Source of the DNA: Podocnemis expansa
Lineage: Eukaryota; Chordata; Testudines; Podocnemididae
DNA: 64,000 nt
Assembly (NCBI GenBank): GCA_007922195.1
Contig: ML681998.1
Location: 20,611,395-20,675,394, forward strand
Direction of reading: 5' to 3'
In this document: positions 1-9,772 of the stretch, piece by piece
Numbering within the stretch: position 1 is the stretch's first letter
Layout: each line of letters starts with the position of its first letter
Notes under the pieces: model-generated
Seen by the model: the letters and a program-made list of their open reading frames with translations, nothing else
Database searches by the model: none
Told to the model about the DNA's origin: nothing
Translations under genes and position numbers: made by a program

Positions 1-14
1 TCCTACACCTGAAG

Positions 15-844
15 ATGCAGGGCCTATCCCTTTCATCACTTAAGGTCCATCTAGCAGTTATATCAGCATTCTACAATCCCGTCTGGGATTCGGTGACTTT
101 TTCCCATCCAGTGACTAGAAAATTCTTGAAGGAAGGTGAGAGAATATGCCCTCAAGCCTGGGACCCAACATCCCAGTGGGACTTCAACCTAGTTTTATGT
201 AAGCTGACCAAGCCTCCCTTCAAACCCTTGGCATCATGTCCATTACTAGTTCTTTCATGGAAGTTTTATTTCCTGGTGGCCATTACATCAGTCAGGAGGG
301 TATCAGAAATAAGAGAATTATCATCAGAGCCTCCTTATATAGTGTTTTACAAGGACAAAGTACAGCTAAGGCCAAACCTGGCTTTCCTTCCCATTTCATA
401 TCAACCATTTTCCTCCCAGTCTTCTTCCCAAACCCCCATGCGACAGAGGAGCAATGGAAATGGCACACCTTGGATGTGAGAAGAGCCCTCATGTTCTATA
501 TTGAGAGAAGGAGGCTGTTCTAAAAGACGACTCAACTTTTTATCACCATTGCTGACTGAATAAGGGGCCAACCAATGTCGTCCTAATGAATTTCTTCATT
601 TATCACCTGCATCAGGACCTGCTACTGAGCCTCCAAAGTGCCACTGCCTGAATCAATAAAAGCACGCTCATCCAGGTCTCAAGCCTCACCTGCATCTTTC
701 CACACTCAAATTCCAGTCCAGCAGATCTGTAGAGTGGCTAGCTGGTCATCAGGACACATCTTCATGTCCCATTATCCCATTGTGCAACAGGCATGTGACA
801 ATACAGCCTCTAGCAGGGCAGTGCTAGGCACAAGAAGACCGTAA
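15..844 (+). pseudogene. DIRS tyrosine recombinase, frameshifted and partly inactivated
   Basis: In the family this enzyme inserts the circular DNA copy of the element by site-specific recombination. The reading frame at 15-479 covers the N-terminal and central domain, with a SLSSLKVHLAVISAFY helix and the first catalytic arginine region ITSVRRVSEI. Near 400-430 the frame shifts by one, and the match continues as HTLDVRRALMFYIER. Around 522-610 it carries in-frame stops, and it resumes at 638-844. There the HxxR box reads ARSSRSQ instead of AHSTRA, so the catalytic histidine is gone. The final box CRVASWSS followed by FMSHY keeps the nucleophilic tyrosine. A frameshift, stops and a missing histidine make it non-functional. 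Assignment to the DIRS recombinase family is firm because three separated motifs occur in the right order. Confidence 0.85.
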
Positions 845-922
845 CTCTGCCCACCTTCCACGGTAAGGTTTGTAATTCACCATTAGTGGTATGCATGTGA
901 GGAGCTACTTGAAGAAGAAAAA

Positions 923-1225
923 GGCAGTTACTTACCAGTAATAGCCATTCTTTGAGATGCACTGCTCACATCTATTCCACACCCTCCCTCCATCCCCACT
1001 TTTTGGAGTTAGTGGAAAGATGGGACTAGAGGAGGGACAGGTCAGCAGCAGGTATCATACTATGGCATACAGATGCCACCCCAGGTGGCACCACCACTGA
1101 CCCTGTGCAGGCTAGCCAAGGGCAAAAAGCTTTCTGATTGGAGTTCATGGAGGCATGTGCACCATTAGTGGAATGAATGTGAGCAGCAAATCTCAAAGAA
1201 CGGCTATACCTGGTAAATAACTGCC
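923..1225. repeat. 58-bp inverted repeat in DIRS terminal region
   Basis: Positions 923-980 and the reverse complement of 1168-1225 align over 58 bases with about nine differences. Both start GGCAGTTA and end ATTCCAC. The arms enclose about 190 bases. Inverted terminal repeats are a known part of DIRS architecture. Here both arms are downstream of the recombinase, so they make a local fold-back rather than bracketing the element. Confidence 0.8.
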
Positions 1226-1403
1226 TTTTTTTCTGGTCTTCAACCAAATACACAAAATATCTTCATATGAAATAAATAAAAAGAAACAATCCAATTTTGA
1301 AACAAAGTCTCCATGTCTGAAGGCATATTTGCGCTCCTACTTAGCAATTCATTGCAGGTACAAAAAATCTTCCAGAAAATTTGATGCTAGGAGAATTTTC
1401 ATT

Positions 1404-2091
1404 GGCTGTGTTCACACACACAGGGTTATTTCGAAACAAGTTGTGTCGAAACAAGTTGTTTCGAAACAACACCTTATTTCGAAATATCTTATTTCGACTT
1501 AACAAAATGTTAATTCGAAATAAGAAAAAAAGCGGGAAACGAAATAGCAAGTTCACAGTGTGAACATGCTATTTCGTTACCCCTGGGGGTGANNNNNNNN
1601 NNNNNNNNNNNNNNNNNNNNNNNNNNNNNNNNNNNNNNNNNNNNNNNNNNNNNNNNNNNNNNNNNNNNNNNNNNNNNNNNNNNNNNNNNNNNNNNNNNNN
1701 NNNNNNNNNNNNNNNNNNNNNNNNNNNNNNNNNNNNNNNNNNNNNNNNNNNNNNNNNNNNNNNNNNNNNNNNNNNNNNNNNNNNNNNNNNNNNNNNNNNN
1801 NNNNNNNNNNNNNNNNNNNNNNNNNNNNNNNNNNNNNNNNNNNNNNNNNNNNNNNNNNNNNNNNNNNNNNNNNNNNNNNNNNNNNNNNNNNNNNNNNNNN
1901 NNNNNNNNNNNNNNNNNNNNNNNNNNNNNNNNNNNNNNNNNNNNNNNNNNNNNNNNNNNNNNNNNNNNNNNNNNNNNNNNNNNNNNNNNNNNCCCTTGTT
2001 TCGAAACAACTGTGTGTCGTGTGAACATGGGTTTTTTTTGTTTCAAAACAACGAGGTTGTTTCGAAACAAAAGTGCTGTGTGAACACAGCC
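1404..2091. mobile_element. TIR element with 3-bp target duplication, interior unsequenced
   Basis: The left end GGCTGTGTTCACAC matches the reverse complement of the right end. Both sides are flanked by ATT (1401-1403 and 2092-2094), a 3-bp duplication as in PIF/Harbinger elements. Inside are palindromes centred on TTCGAA: a 16-bp perfect one at 1455-1470 and 14-bp ones at 1996-2009 and 2057-2070. The ends resemble the GGCTATGTCTACAC ends of the MITEs elsewhere in the window. No coding sequence is visible, but the centre is an assembly gap. Confidence 0.7.
1593..1992. other. Assembly gap, 400 N
   Basis: Exactly 400 unknown bases, probably an estimated or fixed-size gap. It falls inside a palindrome-rich TIR element, which may be why the region did not assemble. 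Confidence 0.99.
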
Positions 2092-3344
2092 ATTTGGTTT
2101 TGTTTGAAAATCAGTCCTTAAATGTTAGGTTAATTTTGATTCATGATGATTTTCAACTCTGATGTTCATAGAAGAAAAGAAAACTATCTGGAATTAAAGA
2201 TACAGTCCAAAAAACAGAACATGGCAAACAAATGGATATTCATAGATTATGCACACAAGTAGCTGTTCAGCTAAATACTTTTGCACAAGACCACGTCAAA
2301 GCATACCTGATCATCACACAGCAATGTCAAGTATTATCATGCTTAATATAGGTGTGTGCAAATATATACAATCAGTTTTATTTGTCTAGTTTTGAGTCTT
2401 TAGTCTAGGCCACGGTTTATATGCTATGTTACATTATGGAAAACTTTAATGAAAAACTAGTCAGGAGAAAAAAAGAAATATGTAAGTACCTTGGTATTTG
2501 TGTTCCCTCTATTATTTTTGTCATAGAGAATACAGTAGTTCAATAAAATACTGAAGAGGATATACAACTTCACTTGTTCAATACATTAAAGCTACATTAT
2601 CAGTCTTCCCTATAATGAGCCAATTCTTAGTTTAGAAATAAAAGGGACTGCATTCAGTTCTCTGAATTTGTCCACAAATTCAAAATCTGTAATTGCTCTC
2701 AAAATGTTTTAACTGAGGCCTGCAATAGAAAATCAAACCTGAGTAGACATGACATAGCAGTCAAAAGAAAAGTACAATGTTGCAGAAGAAAGATGAGCTG
2801 CTATTTTTTAAAAAGTGACTTGTTCACTAGAGCAGCACTTTGACCCTAGCTTTCCAGATATATAGAGCACATTGGCAGCAGTCATTTAGAGTTTTTCAAG
2901 GCTTACTAAACAGCAGCCTCTAGTGGAAAGCCAGTAAAATGTACTAGATGTCTTGCATAATTTTAGTTGTACAATATTTGCTTCAGTGATACTGTAGGTA
3001 TATGTTTGATGAGCAAAGGAATGAAATCCTATTAATATGCACCTTTTACATCTTGTTTTAAACTAATGAAATATTCAGAAGCATTGATGATCAATTAAAA
3101 CATGACTACAAAAAGAGTCAAACACATCAAAATGTTATTACTGATTTTTTCATTATTATGCAGCACTTAAAAAGGAATTTGAAAGACAGCCACAATCCAA
3201 CATATCAGCATATCAGACAATTTACCCATTTGGATTAAGAAACCAATGTAAATCAATCCTAAACATGAAAGTTTTATCATTTTGGTCCTGTTTTAGAAAT
3301 CTACTCCTATTAAACAAACCAGCTGAGCATACGCTAGCACTAGA
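2092..3344. other. AT-rich non-coding DNA
   Basis: No recognisable repeat, RNA gene or sustained reading frame. Confidence 0.6.
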
Positions 3345-3425
3345 AGTCCCAACTAAGACTGAGGCCCCGTTGTTCCAGGTTCTGTACAGATATGCAACAG
3401 GAGATGGGTCTCTCTCTTCAAGTGC
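3345..3425 (+). repeat. Old dispersed repeat (GGCCCCGTTGTTCCAGG type)
   Basis: The order GAGGCCCCGTTG, CTGTACAGATATGCAACA, then a C/T-rich segment matches a diffuse repeat I know from turtles and other sauropsids (GGGCCCCATTGTGCTAGGC). Related copies are at 5375-5560 and 10845-10960. The class is uncertain. Confidence 0.45.
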
Positions 3426-3428
3426 TTA

Positions 3429-4309
3429 GGGTATGTCTGCACTTACAATTTAGTTTGAATTAATTAAGTTTAATTCAAACTAAATGAATGCATGGCTACA
3501 CTTGCTTTCATTAATTCAAACTAAGGAATTCCTTAGCTCGAAGTAATGAACTCTTACTTCAAAGTTATAAAACCTTGTTTAACTTCAAAGTAATGGTTAA
3601 TTCAAACTTATTGGCTCGAATTAACCCTGCGGAGCCATGTTAATTTGAACTAACTGTCAGCTCGAATTAACATGGTTTGACCTTCTTCATTCCAGGATGC
3701 ACAGAACCCTGGAAGGAAGCACCTGCCCTGGGTGGGGAGGTGGCCAAGGCCATACCCAGGGCAAGCACTCCCCGCTCGGCTCTCTCACTGCTTGCCAGGT
3801 GGTGGGGAAGGCATCTTCCTCCCAGCTCTGGGCACGTTTGCTGGGCAGCAGGGAAAGCATCTACCACTGCCTGGCAAGTGCTCAGAGAACCAGGCACAGG
3901 GGCCTCTTCCCTGCTGCCCAGCAAGCGGCAAGAGAGCTGGGCAGGGGAGGGGTCCCTTCCCTCCTACCTGGCTGGGCAGGCAGGGCTCCAGCTGGGTGTG
4001 GGGGTCCCTTCTCCCCACCTGGCTGATTGCACGAGTCTCCAGCTGGACAGGAGGATGCCTTCTCCCCCCGCCTGGTTCAGTGCAGCCAGGGTTCCTGCAG
4101 CCCGGCCCTGACTGCACTCAGCTGATAGCAGGGAAAGCACCATGTTGCTACACTTCCCATGGTGCCCCCTTCCTAAATCAAGCTAGCAAGTCCTATCCAT
4201 CAATTAGTGGGGCCACTTTACTTTGAATTAACTTACTTTGAATTAATTATTAGTTCAATTCAATTAATTTGAACTAAGTTGATTCAACATTCTAAGTGTA
4301 GATATAGTC
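3429..4309. mobile_element. Harbinger-type MITE, long subtype with GC-rich core
   Basis: The left end GGGTATGTCTGCACT and the reverse complement of the right end AGTGTAGATATAGTC form degenerate 15-bp TIRs. Both subterminal parts are packed with variants of TTAGTTTGAATTAA and TTCGAATTAA. The interior parallels the copies at 7506-7863 and 13428-13902, including the CATGGTTTGACCTTCTTCAT and CAAGCTAGCAAGTCCTATCC segments, but carries an extra GC-rich block of about 400 bp. There is no transposase. Membership of PIF/Harbinger is inferred from TIR similarity and from the 3-bp duplications of related copies; this copy's own flanks (TTA and AGA) do not match. Confidence 0.75.
3720..4130. repeat. GC-rich degenerate tandem block inside MITE
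   Basis: Roughly 51-58 bp units recur, each opening CTGG(G/A)C or CTGGGTG, passing through a CCCTTC/CCTTCTCCCC stretch and a CCTGGCTG/CCTGGTTC stretch, and ending CTCCAG or CTGCAG. At least three units are clear between 3939 and 4105. The long open frames here on both strands come from base composition and are not genes. Confidence 0.6.
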
Positions 4310-4459
4310 AGAGTCTAAACAGGCAAGATGGACAAAGAGAGGAGAGGAAACAGCAGCACAGAAATGAAGTGACTTTCTTGAAAGCACAGCAGGTCACTGG
4401 CCAACCTTGAAATAGAAAGAAGAGTTTCTTATCTTATAACTGTTGTTCTTAGAGATATG

Positions 4460-4722
4460 TTGCTCATGTCCATTCTGATTTAGGTTTGTATGTGCATGTA
4501 CCATAACTGCCAGTACCGGAAGTCTTTTTCTCCTAGCAGTAGGGCTGGGTATAGGCACTCAGCTATGGTATGTCTGTGTACTCATATGTGCGACACTGCC
4601 AGCCCTTTCCTTCTCAGTTCCTTCTTGCTGGAACTTCAACACGTCTTGAAAAGCAGCAGTTACAAGGTAAGTAAGCGTTCTTTCTTCTTTGATTACTTGC
4701 TCATGTCCATTCTGATTTAGGT
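4460..4722. repeat. Direct repeat in DIRS terminal region
   Basis: A 26-base segment beginning TTGCTCATGTCCATTC is present identically at 4460-4485 and 4697-4722, same orientation, 237 bases apart. Between them is GC-richer DNA and a TTACAAGGTAAGTAAGCG segment. Split direct repeats are known in some DIRS relatives, whereas the other DIRS copy in this window carries an inverted pair. Confidence 0.75.
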
Positions 4723-4758
4723 GATTTACCAGCTGTGTCTCCTGAGGTGGGTAAGAGT

Positions 4759-5165
4759 TCATGAGTGTGAGGATTGCAGTGCTGCTCTACTGAACCCTGC
4801 ATCATCCCAAGTTTGCTGCGTGATGGCATAGTGGGACATAATGGTATGTATAGATGACCATGTAGCAGCTCTACATGTATCTTGAATATGCACATATACC
4901 AGGAAAGCTGCTGAAGACATCTAGGCCCTTGTGGAATGGGCTGCAAGGATGCTGGCAGGGTGACTTCTGCTTGTTCATAACAGCTTCAAATGCAACCTAT
5001 AGTCCAGGATGATATTCATTGAGAGGAAACTGGCTTGCCCTTCATCCTGTCAGCAATCACCACAAAAAGCTGTGGGGAATAGCAAAATAGTTTGTCCCTC
5101 TCAATGTAGAATGCTAGACCCCTTCTCACACTGACAGAGTGAATGCATCTCTCTTCATTAGAGCT
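4759..5165 (-). pseudogene. DIRS tyrosine recombinase C-terminal half, with stops
   Basis: Read on the minus strand from about 5165, the frame gives SVRRGLAFYIERDKLF, equivalent to DVRRALMFYIER in the copy at window start. It then gives an FVVIADRMKGQ-like stretch, the HxxR box AAHSTRA with histidine and arginine both kept, the tryptophan box CRAATWSS, and the tyrosine box IMSHYAIT. It ends at a TGA at 4759-4761. Two internal stops are visible, a TGA near 4970 and a TAG right after AHSTRA. The catalytic H, R and Y therefore survive in a chain that can no longer be translated. The N-terminal half, including the first catalytic arginine, is missing. Confidence 0.82.
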
Positions 5166-5374
5166 GTGTATTTTCCTGATGTACTAGAATGATTTTTTGT
5201 AAGTACACATTTGGAAATTGCTACTGTAAAGTTCTGAGTGAATCAATGAAGGCATCAACACCTTCAGTCCCCACTGAAATCTGTATGAATTGATTCTTTC
5301 AGGACCCATCCCTAAGGACACTTTTAAAAATATAGAAATTGATTTCATTTATCATGCCTAGAGTTACGTCAGTA

Positions 5375-5560
5375 AGGACTGGGCCCCATTGCACTAAGCA
5401 ATTGTACAATATGAAAGTAGGCATGATCCCTGCTTCAAAGAGCTCAGTCTAACTGGAAACAACACACAACTAGTGTGACTTATAATAGGATACAAGGAAG
5501 GAACGAAGATAACAGTAATCACATCTTACAGATGCATAGGTTGCATAGCTTGATGGTTCC
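5375..5560 (+). repeat. Old dispersed repeat (GGGCCCCATTGCACTAAGC type)
   Basis: Starts CTGGGCCCCATTGCACTAAG, then a TGTACAATATGAAAG segment, ATCCCTGCTTCAAAGAGCT, and a long diverged tail. Same family as 3345-3425 and 10845-10960. Probably an ancient non-autonomous element; class unknown. Confidence 0.5.
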
Positions 5561-6121
5561 AACACACTTATAGCTAATTTTTTCATTTATCCACCACAGG
5601 CTGGCTGATCAGTAAACTGTTTTTCTCCCCCAGCTGTTTTGCAAATAAGTCATGCCATCCTTTTGTATGGGGTTGTAAACTGAACCCATATGTTCATCTG
5701 TGAAGTCCTAAGCAAAGTACATGATTTAGAAAGTTATTCCAATATTTAAAACTAGAGTTGTCTGTCCCTTTGGAATCTGCTAAGTTTCACACTGCTTTAG
5801 AGATAAAGGGGAGCATCACCATGTGAGGCAGGAACAATAGCTCTTTTTGCTGTTGTTCAAAGGCCTTTTCCTGCTACAGACATATCTGTCTTTCGCACTG
5901 AGCTCCTGGGTACCTATCACTTGGAATAATTAGACCATTTTCCAATTTACTTCACAAATCAAGGTTGAATTTTCTGAAAGTTCTTTACCACTTAAACTTA
6001 CTTAGAGTTCACGTTTCCTGCAGTTGCAGAACTTCAGCATGATTTGGGCAAACATACTTAGGAAGCTTGCGAATTTCTTTGGTCAGATTAAGATCACTGA
6101 TTACTTTTTCCTTGTGAATTT
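5561..6121. other. Unannotated non-coding DNA
   Basis: Nothing recognisable. Confidence 0.55.
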
Positions 6122-6905
6122 CCAAAGGGTCAGCCGTGTTAGTTTAGTCCAGCAAAAAAAAACCAGGGAGTCATGTGGCACTTAAAGACTAACAGATTTA
6201 TTTTTCGCATGAGCTTTTGCGGGAGAAAATCTCATTTCATCAGATGCTTCGAAGATGGGCGAACTTATAGAATGGAATGAAAATAAAGACAAGGGAATGT
6301 AAAACATAGGACCAGGTCATACAGCCAGCTACTCCATCAAAGGCTCATTTACCTGTTCGTCTACTAATGTGATCTATGGCATCATGTGCCAGAAATGCCC
6401 CAGCACCTTATACATTGGACAAACAGGACGATCCCTGCACAAAAGAATAAATGAACACAGAACTGACATCAGAAATCACAAAACAAAAAAACCAGTTGCT
6501 GAGCACTTCCATCTTTCTAATCACTCGATAAATGATTTGTTAATGACTGTACTCGGAGACATGACTGGGACATCAAGACTTCAAAGAGAAACAGCTGAAC
6601 TGGAATTAATATGCAAGTTAAATTGTGTGAAAGCAGGATTAAATCGAGACTATGGTTTCTTTCCCCATTACGAAAGGTAATTTGACTTCACCCTTCTCAG
6701 GGTTTGAACCTAACAACTGCTCTGATTTGCTGTTACTGTATGACCTCATTCTATGTTTTATACTCCCTTGCATTTATTTGCATTCCATTATGTAAGTTCG
6801 CCCATCTTCAAAGCATCTAACGAAGTGGGATTTTCTCCCATGAAAGCTCACGTGAAAAATAAATCTATTAGTCTTTAAGTGCCACATGACTCCTTGGTTT
6901 TTTTC
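6122..6905 (+). mobile_element. Penelope-like element with inverted terminal arms
   Basis: The left arm (about 6128-6325) begins with the head GTCAGCCGTGTTAGTTTAGT, continues CATGTGGCACTTAAAGACTA and CATTTCATCAGATGCTTCG, and reaches GACAAGGGAATGTAAAACAT. The right arm (about 6755-6905) carries the same blocks as reverse complement, for example TAGTCTTTAAGTGCCACATG at its outer end. Between them lies a GIY-YIG endonuclease reading frame. A C-terminal GIY-YIG domain and terminal repeats, often rearranged or inverted, are known features of Penelope-like elements. The reverse transcriptase is absent, so this is a 5'-truncated copy or a deletion derivative. Confidence 0.72.
6306..6680 (+). pseudogene. 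GIY-YIG endonuclease domain of Penelope-like element, partial
   Basis: An uninterrupted frame of about 125 codons ends at a TAA (6678-6680). It has the GIY-YIG layout. The first strand is VIYGIMCQKC, where a cysteine pair typical of Penelope endonucleases follows the GIY-equivalent. The YIG equivalent is LYIGQTG, and the helix RSLHKRINEHR supplies the catalytic arginine. Downstream come PVAEHF with its conserved histidine, then RETAELELICKL and a C-terminal GLNRDYGFF. In the family this domain nicks target DNA for insertion. The RT domain that should precede it in the same chain is missing, and the frame has no good start codon, so it is an orphan fragment. The lack of stops suggests a fairly young copy. 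Family assignment is firm; current activity is very unlikely. Confidence 0.82.
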
Positions 6906-7179
6906 CTTGTGGCCTTCATTTTCTTACCAGACATTAAATCTGACATTGACTGGTTTTTTTATAATATCAGGTCATCAGTCCTGGTGTATGTACTGAACTA
7001 TATAAAATAGTAGGTCATCAAGTGGCTTTGGTTAATGGTCATACTCTAATCTTGACCCTGTTTGTCAATGTTCTATTTGATGACACAGTGGGCTGGTTGA
7101 ACAGCCTCATCTCAGTCAGAATCCCAAACACAGGACTACTTCAAATTGATATAATTTCTCTAATGCTCCTGTTAGTTTA
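6906..7179. other. Short unannotated interval
   Basis: Nothing recognisable. Confidence 0.5.
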
Positions 7180-7275
7180 AACAACAAAAATCCCATGGCA
7201 CCTTAAAGACTAACAGATTTCTTCAGGCATAAGCTTTCATGAGCTCCAACCCACTCTGTAAGAGACATGTTAGTT
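7180..7275 (+). mobile_element. Penelope-type terminal fragment
   Basis: Contains CCATGGCACCTTAAAGACTA, then AGGCATAAGCTTTCATGAGC and CCAACCCACTCTG. This is the second terminal subtype seen also at 30230-30478, 30945-31125 and 38392-38532. Only one arm is present. Confidence 0.65.
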
Positions 7276-7505
7276 TAGTCTTTCATTCCTCTTTGCTTCC
7301 CTGATCCAGTCTCTCTCCCCTCCTAAGTCTTTGAAACGTCACTTTTTTTCTGACAATTCATCTACCTTTCTTGCATCTGTACCCCCACTGCCAACAACAC
7401 ATTTTCATGATCTTTGTTCCTATCCTTCTGGGAGCTAGCACTGCAGGGTATGGGAGAAGTCTTGCACACATGTGTGTGCACAGCCTCTCTCACTCTGTTC
7501 ACTGT

Positions 7506-7863
7506 GGGTATGTCTACACTTATAATTTAGTTCAAATTAATGAGGATTAATTTGAACTAAATTAATATATGGCTACATTGGCTTTCCTTACTTCAAACTG
7601 AATTAACATGGTTTGACCTTCTTCATCCCACGGTGCCTTTCTCTTTCTATGTATTGGGTGGGGGCATGGCCCTTCTCGGGAGCCATGATACCTCTCCTAA
7701 ATCAAACTAGCAAGTCCTGTCCATGAACATGCTAGTTCATTTTGGGTTTCTAGTGACAACACATTAGTTTGAATTAACTTAGTTTGAATTAACCTTTATT
7801 AGTTCAAATTACTTAATTTGAACTAAATTAATCTGAACTAACTTCTTAAGTGTAGACATCGCC
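7506..7863. mobile_element. Harbinger-type MITE
   Basis: The 15-bp TIR GGGTATGTCTACACT pairs with AGTGTAGACATCGCC at the right end. Subterminal palindromic variants of TTAGTTTGAATTAA fill both halves. The interior holds CATGGTTTGACCTTCTTCAT and ATCAAACTAGCAAGTCCTGT, shared with 3429-4309 and 13428-13902, but lacks the GC-rich tandem block. Non-coding. The flanking trinucleotides do not match (TGT and TCC). Confidence 0.78.
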
Positions 7864-9023
7864 TCCTTGCATTAAGCGTCTGGCTTGTTTCTCAGCTGTG
7901 ATTACACCTGTTTCTCTTTGGCTTTGCATCTTTTATCTTCTCTATAAATACAGCAAACCTGAGCAAATATCATTATCAATAAGGAAGAAAGACATACAAC
8001 CTTGAAGTATCAGATGGGCATGCCGCTATTCACTTCACACAGATGCATGACACCTCATAAGATTACTATATGACACTACACTGTGCTGTAGTAGGATGAT
8101 TAATTTAGACATCATTAATGATCAGAAGGACAGAAATCCATAGGGCCAACAGGTCTGGCTTGCCCCTCAAGAGCTGATTATTAAAGAGGAAAATCCACAC
8201 TGGATCAGATAATTCCCTTTAAAGGGCAGCAGGTGACTACAGTGATGAGAGAAAACTCAGGAAACTAGTCCACAAGAAGTAAGAACATTTGCTTCAGGAA
8301 AGACTCTGATACCAGGGTCAGAAACTCAAAGCTCCAAATATGTAGGTCTGGGTATGGCCATCCAAAACTAAGAAAGGCCTGAAGGTGGAAGATCTGGGCG
8401 TAGGATGAACTGGTGGTGGCTAGGAGTGAGCAGGCTCCAGAAGAAAGACCTGGCATGATGAGGGTTTTCCTTAGTAGGACTGCAGGCCACAACAACTGGC
8501 AGTGAGCTGACGAAAAGGAGAACTATGCTTTTTGGACTTCGAGTTTTATGTTGAAGCTTTATTTATATGAATAAACTAGAATCACCAAAAAGAGATGGTG
8601 AATGGACAAGAAAAGCCTCTGAGCCATTTTTTAAAGAAGGCCTTTGAGGAAAATTGTTAACAGGGCATGCTAAAGATAACCCTGGTCACATGAGGATGCA
8701 TAGCAAGCATCTGCCCATCCTCTAGCTATATGCCAAGGAAGCAGGAGAAAATGTTAAACACTAAGAGTAAAATACAAATGTGTGACCCAAGACCCAACCA
8801 CAATGCCTTTCAGAAGGCAACTGCCAAATCTGTGTGCTTGGCTGCGTAGAAGAAGCCAAGAACCTCATTACCCAACATCCTACTGCTGTTTAGCAAATCA
8901 TTGTGCCTAGCCATGGTGTCTGTCCCACCTCTCCTTAGCAATACAGGGAGGCAATCTACATCTACTACCACTAACTGCTCAGTTCAAGTGGTAAAAGTCT
9001 ATGCTGTGGATCTGAGGATTCTA
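7864..9023. other. Unannotated non-coding DNA
   Basis: No recognisable element. The frames around 8265-8495 show no family likeness. Confidence 0.55.
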
Positions 9024-9132
9024 GGTCAAAACTAGGGGTGTTGCTAGCACCAGAGTTATGGGGCTTGAGCCCCAAATCCTGATGCCCAAGCCCCAGGTCT
9101 TTTTCTGGCCTAGGGGTGCTCCTGGTCAAAAC
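9024..9132. repeat. 91-bp segment flanked by identical 9-bp direct repeats
   Basis: GGTCAAAAC occurs at 9024-9032 and 9124-9132. The intervening 91 bp begins TAGGGGTGTTGC and contains CTAGGGGTGCTCCT at its end. The flanks look like a target duplication of a short hAT-like insertion, but its terminal inversion is poor, so the class is uncertain. Confidence 0.35.
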
Positions 9133-9772
9133 ACTGCTGAGAATTCACATGGCGAAAAAACAGTATGGGATCACATAATTATAGACTGAATCCAAGAGGA
9201 CTGCACCCAGGTTTCATAAGAATCTTAATTCTAGCATTTCCTAATTTTTAAGTGCCTGAGTGAGGAACTTCAGTGTTTTAACTTAGAGGATTTGTTAAAA
9301 ATGAAGCATCTGTCAACCTATCTAGTGAACCGTATCCCATGTGGCCATTTATTGTCTGACTGGATGCCCCTCTCTTCTAATCTTTCCTCAGAATTAATCT
9401 CTCTGGCCACCTGACATTTTCGGCAGCTTTTTCAGTGTTCCCTTCTACTTTTAAAGATCTTTTTGGTAATGTTCCTCATAAAGGGTTTCCAGCTGAGAAA
9501 TATGGTAGATAAATGGTCAGATGAAATTAAATGCAGTATTTCAGGTATGGTCCCATCAGAATCATGTTGAGAAAGTTTATTATTGACACTTTTGTATATA
9601 CAGGCCAAAACGGAACTGTCCTTTTCTTAAGTTGAATTGCATTGCAGAATGACATCTTGTTATCTGACCACTATTATTCCCTATCTCAGCTTTTATGATA
9701 AGGTTTACGTGACACATTGCTGGTTTGTTAACAAAATTCACTTGAATTATTTCTTTATGAAAAAGACTTTAT
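9133..9772. other. Unannotated non-coding DNA
   Basis: Nothing recognisable. Confidence 0.5.

Larger units (their letters stand above)
1..1235 (+). mobile_element. DIRS-like retrotransposon, 3' part, cut by window edge
   Basis: The first 0.85 kb encodes a broken tyrosine recombinase of the DIRS class, followed by about 0.4 kb of non-coding terminal sequence. DIRS elements use a tyrosine recombinase instead of a DDE integrase, and the recombinase lies near the 3' end, as here. The terminal part has the sequence type CTTTGAGATGCACTGCTCAC, which I associate with turtle DIRS ends, and it forms an inverted pair (923-980 with 1168-1225). The RT/RNase H part would lie upstream, outside the window. 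The exact 3' boundary is uncertain. Confidence 0.8.
4415..5170 (-). mobile_element. DIRS-like retrotransposon 3' fragment, reverse strand
   Basis: The recombinase C-terminal half lies at 4759-5165 on the minus strand. The non-coding terminal sequence (about 4441-4722) is on its 3' side, containing the GTTGCTCATGTCCATTCTG signature of turtle DIRS ends. Upstream of 5170 the similarity fades, so the 5' part is deleted or too decayed to follow. It faces the DIRS fragment at 1-1235 but differs in terminal organisation. Confidence 0.78.

Noticed and set aside
1510..2083. Frames spanning about 146-186 codons
   Set aside because: Mostly unknown residues across the 400-base gap.
3677..4226. Several overlapping open frames of 109-164 codons on both strands
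   Set aside because: They lie in the GC-rich tandem block of a MITE, are open in many frames at once, and show no domain or consistent codon pattern.
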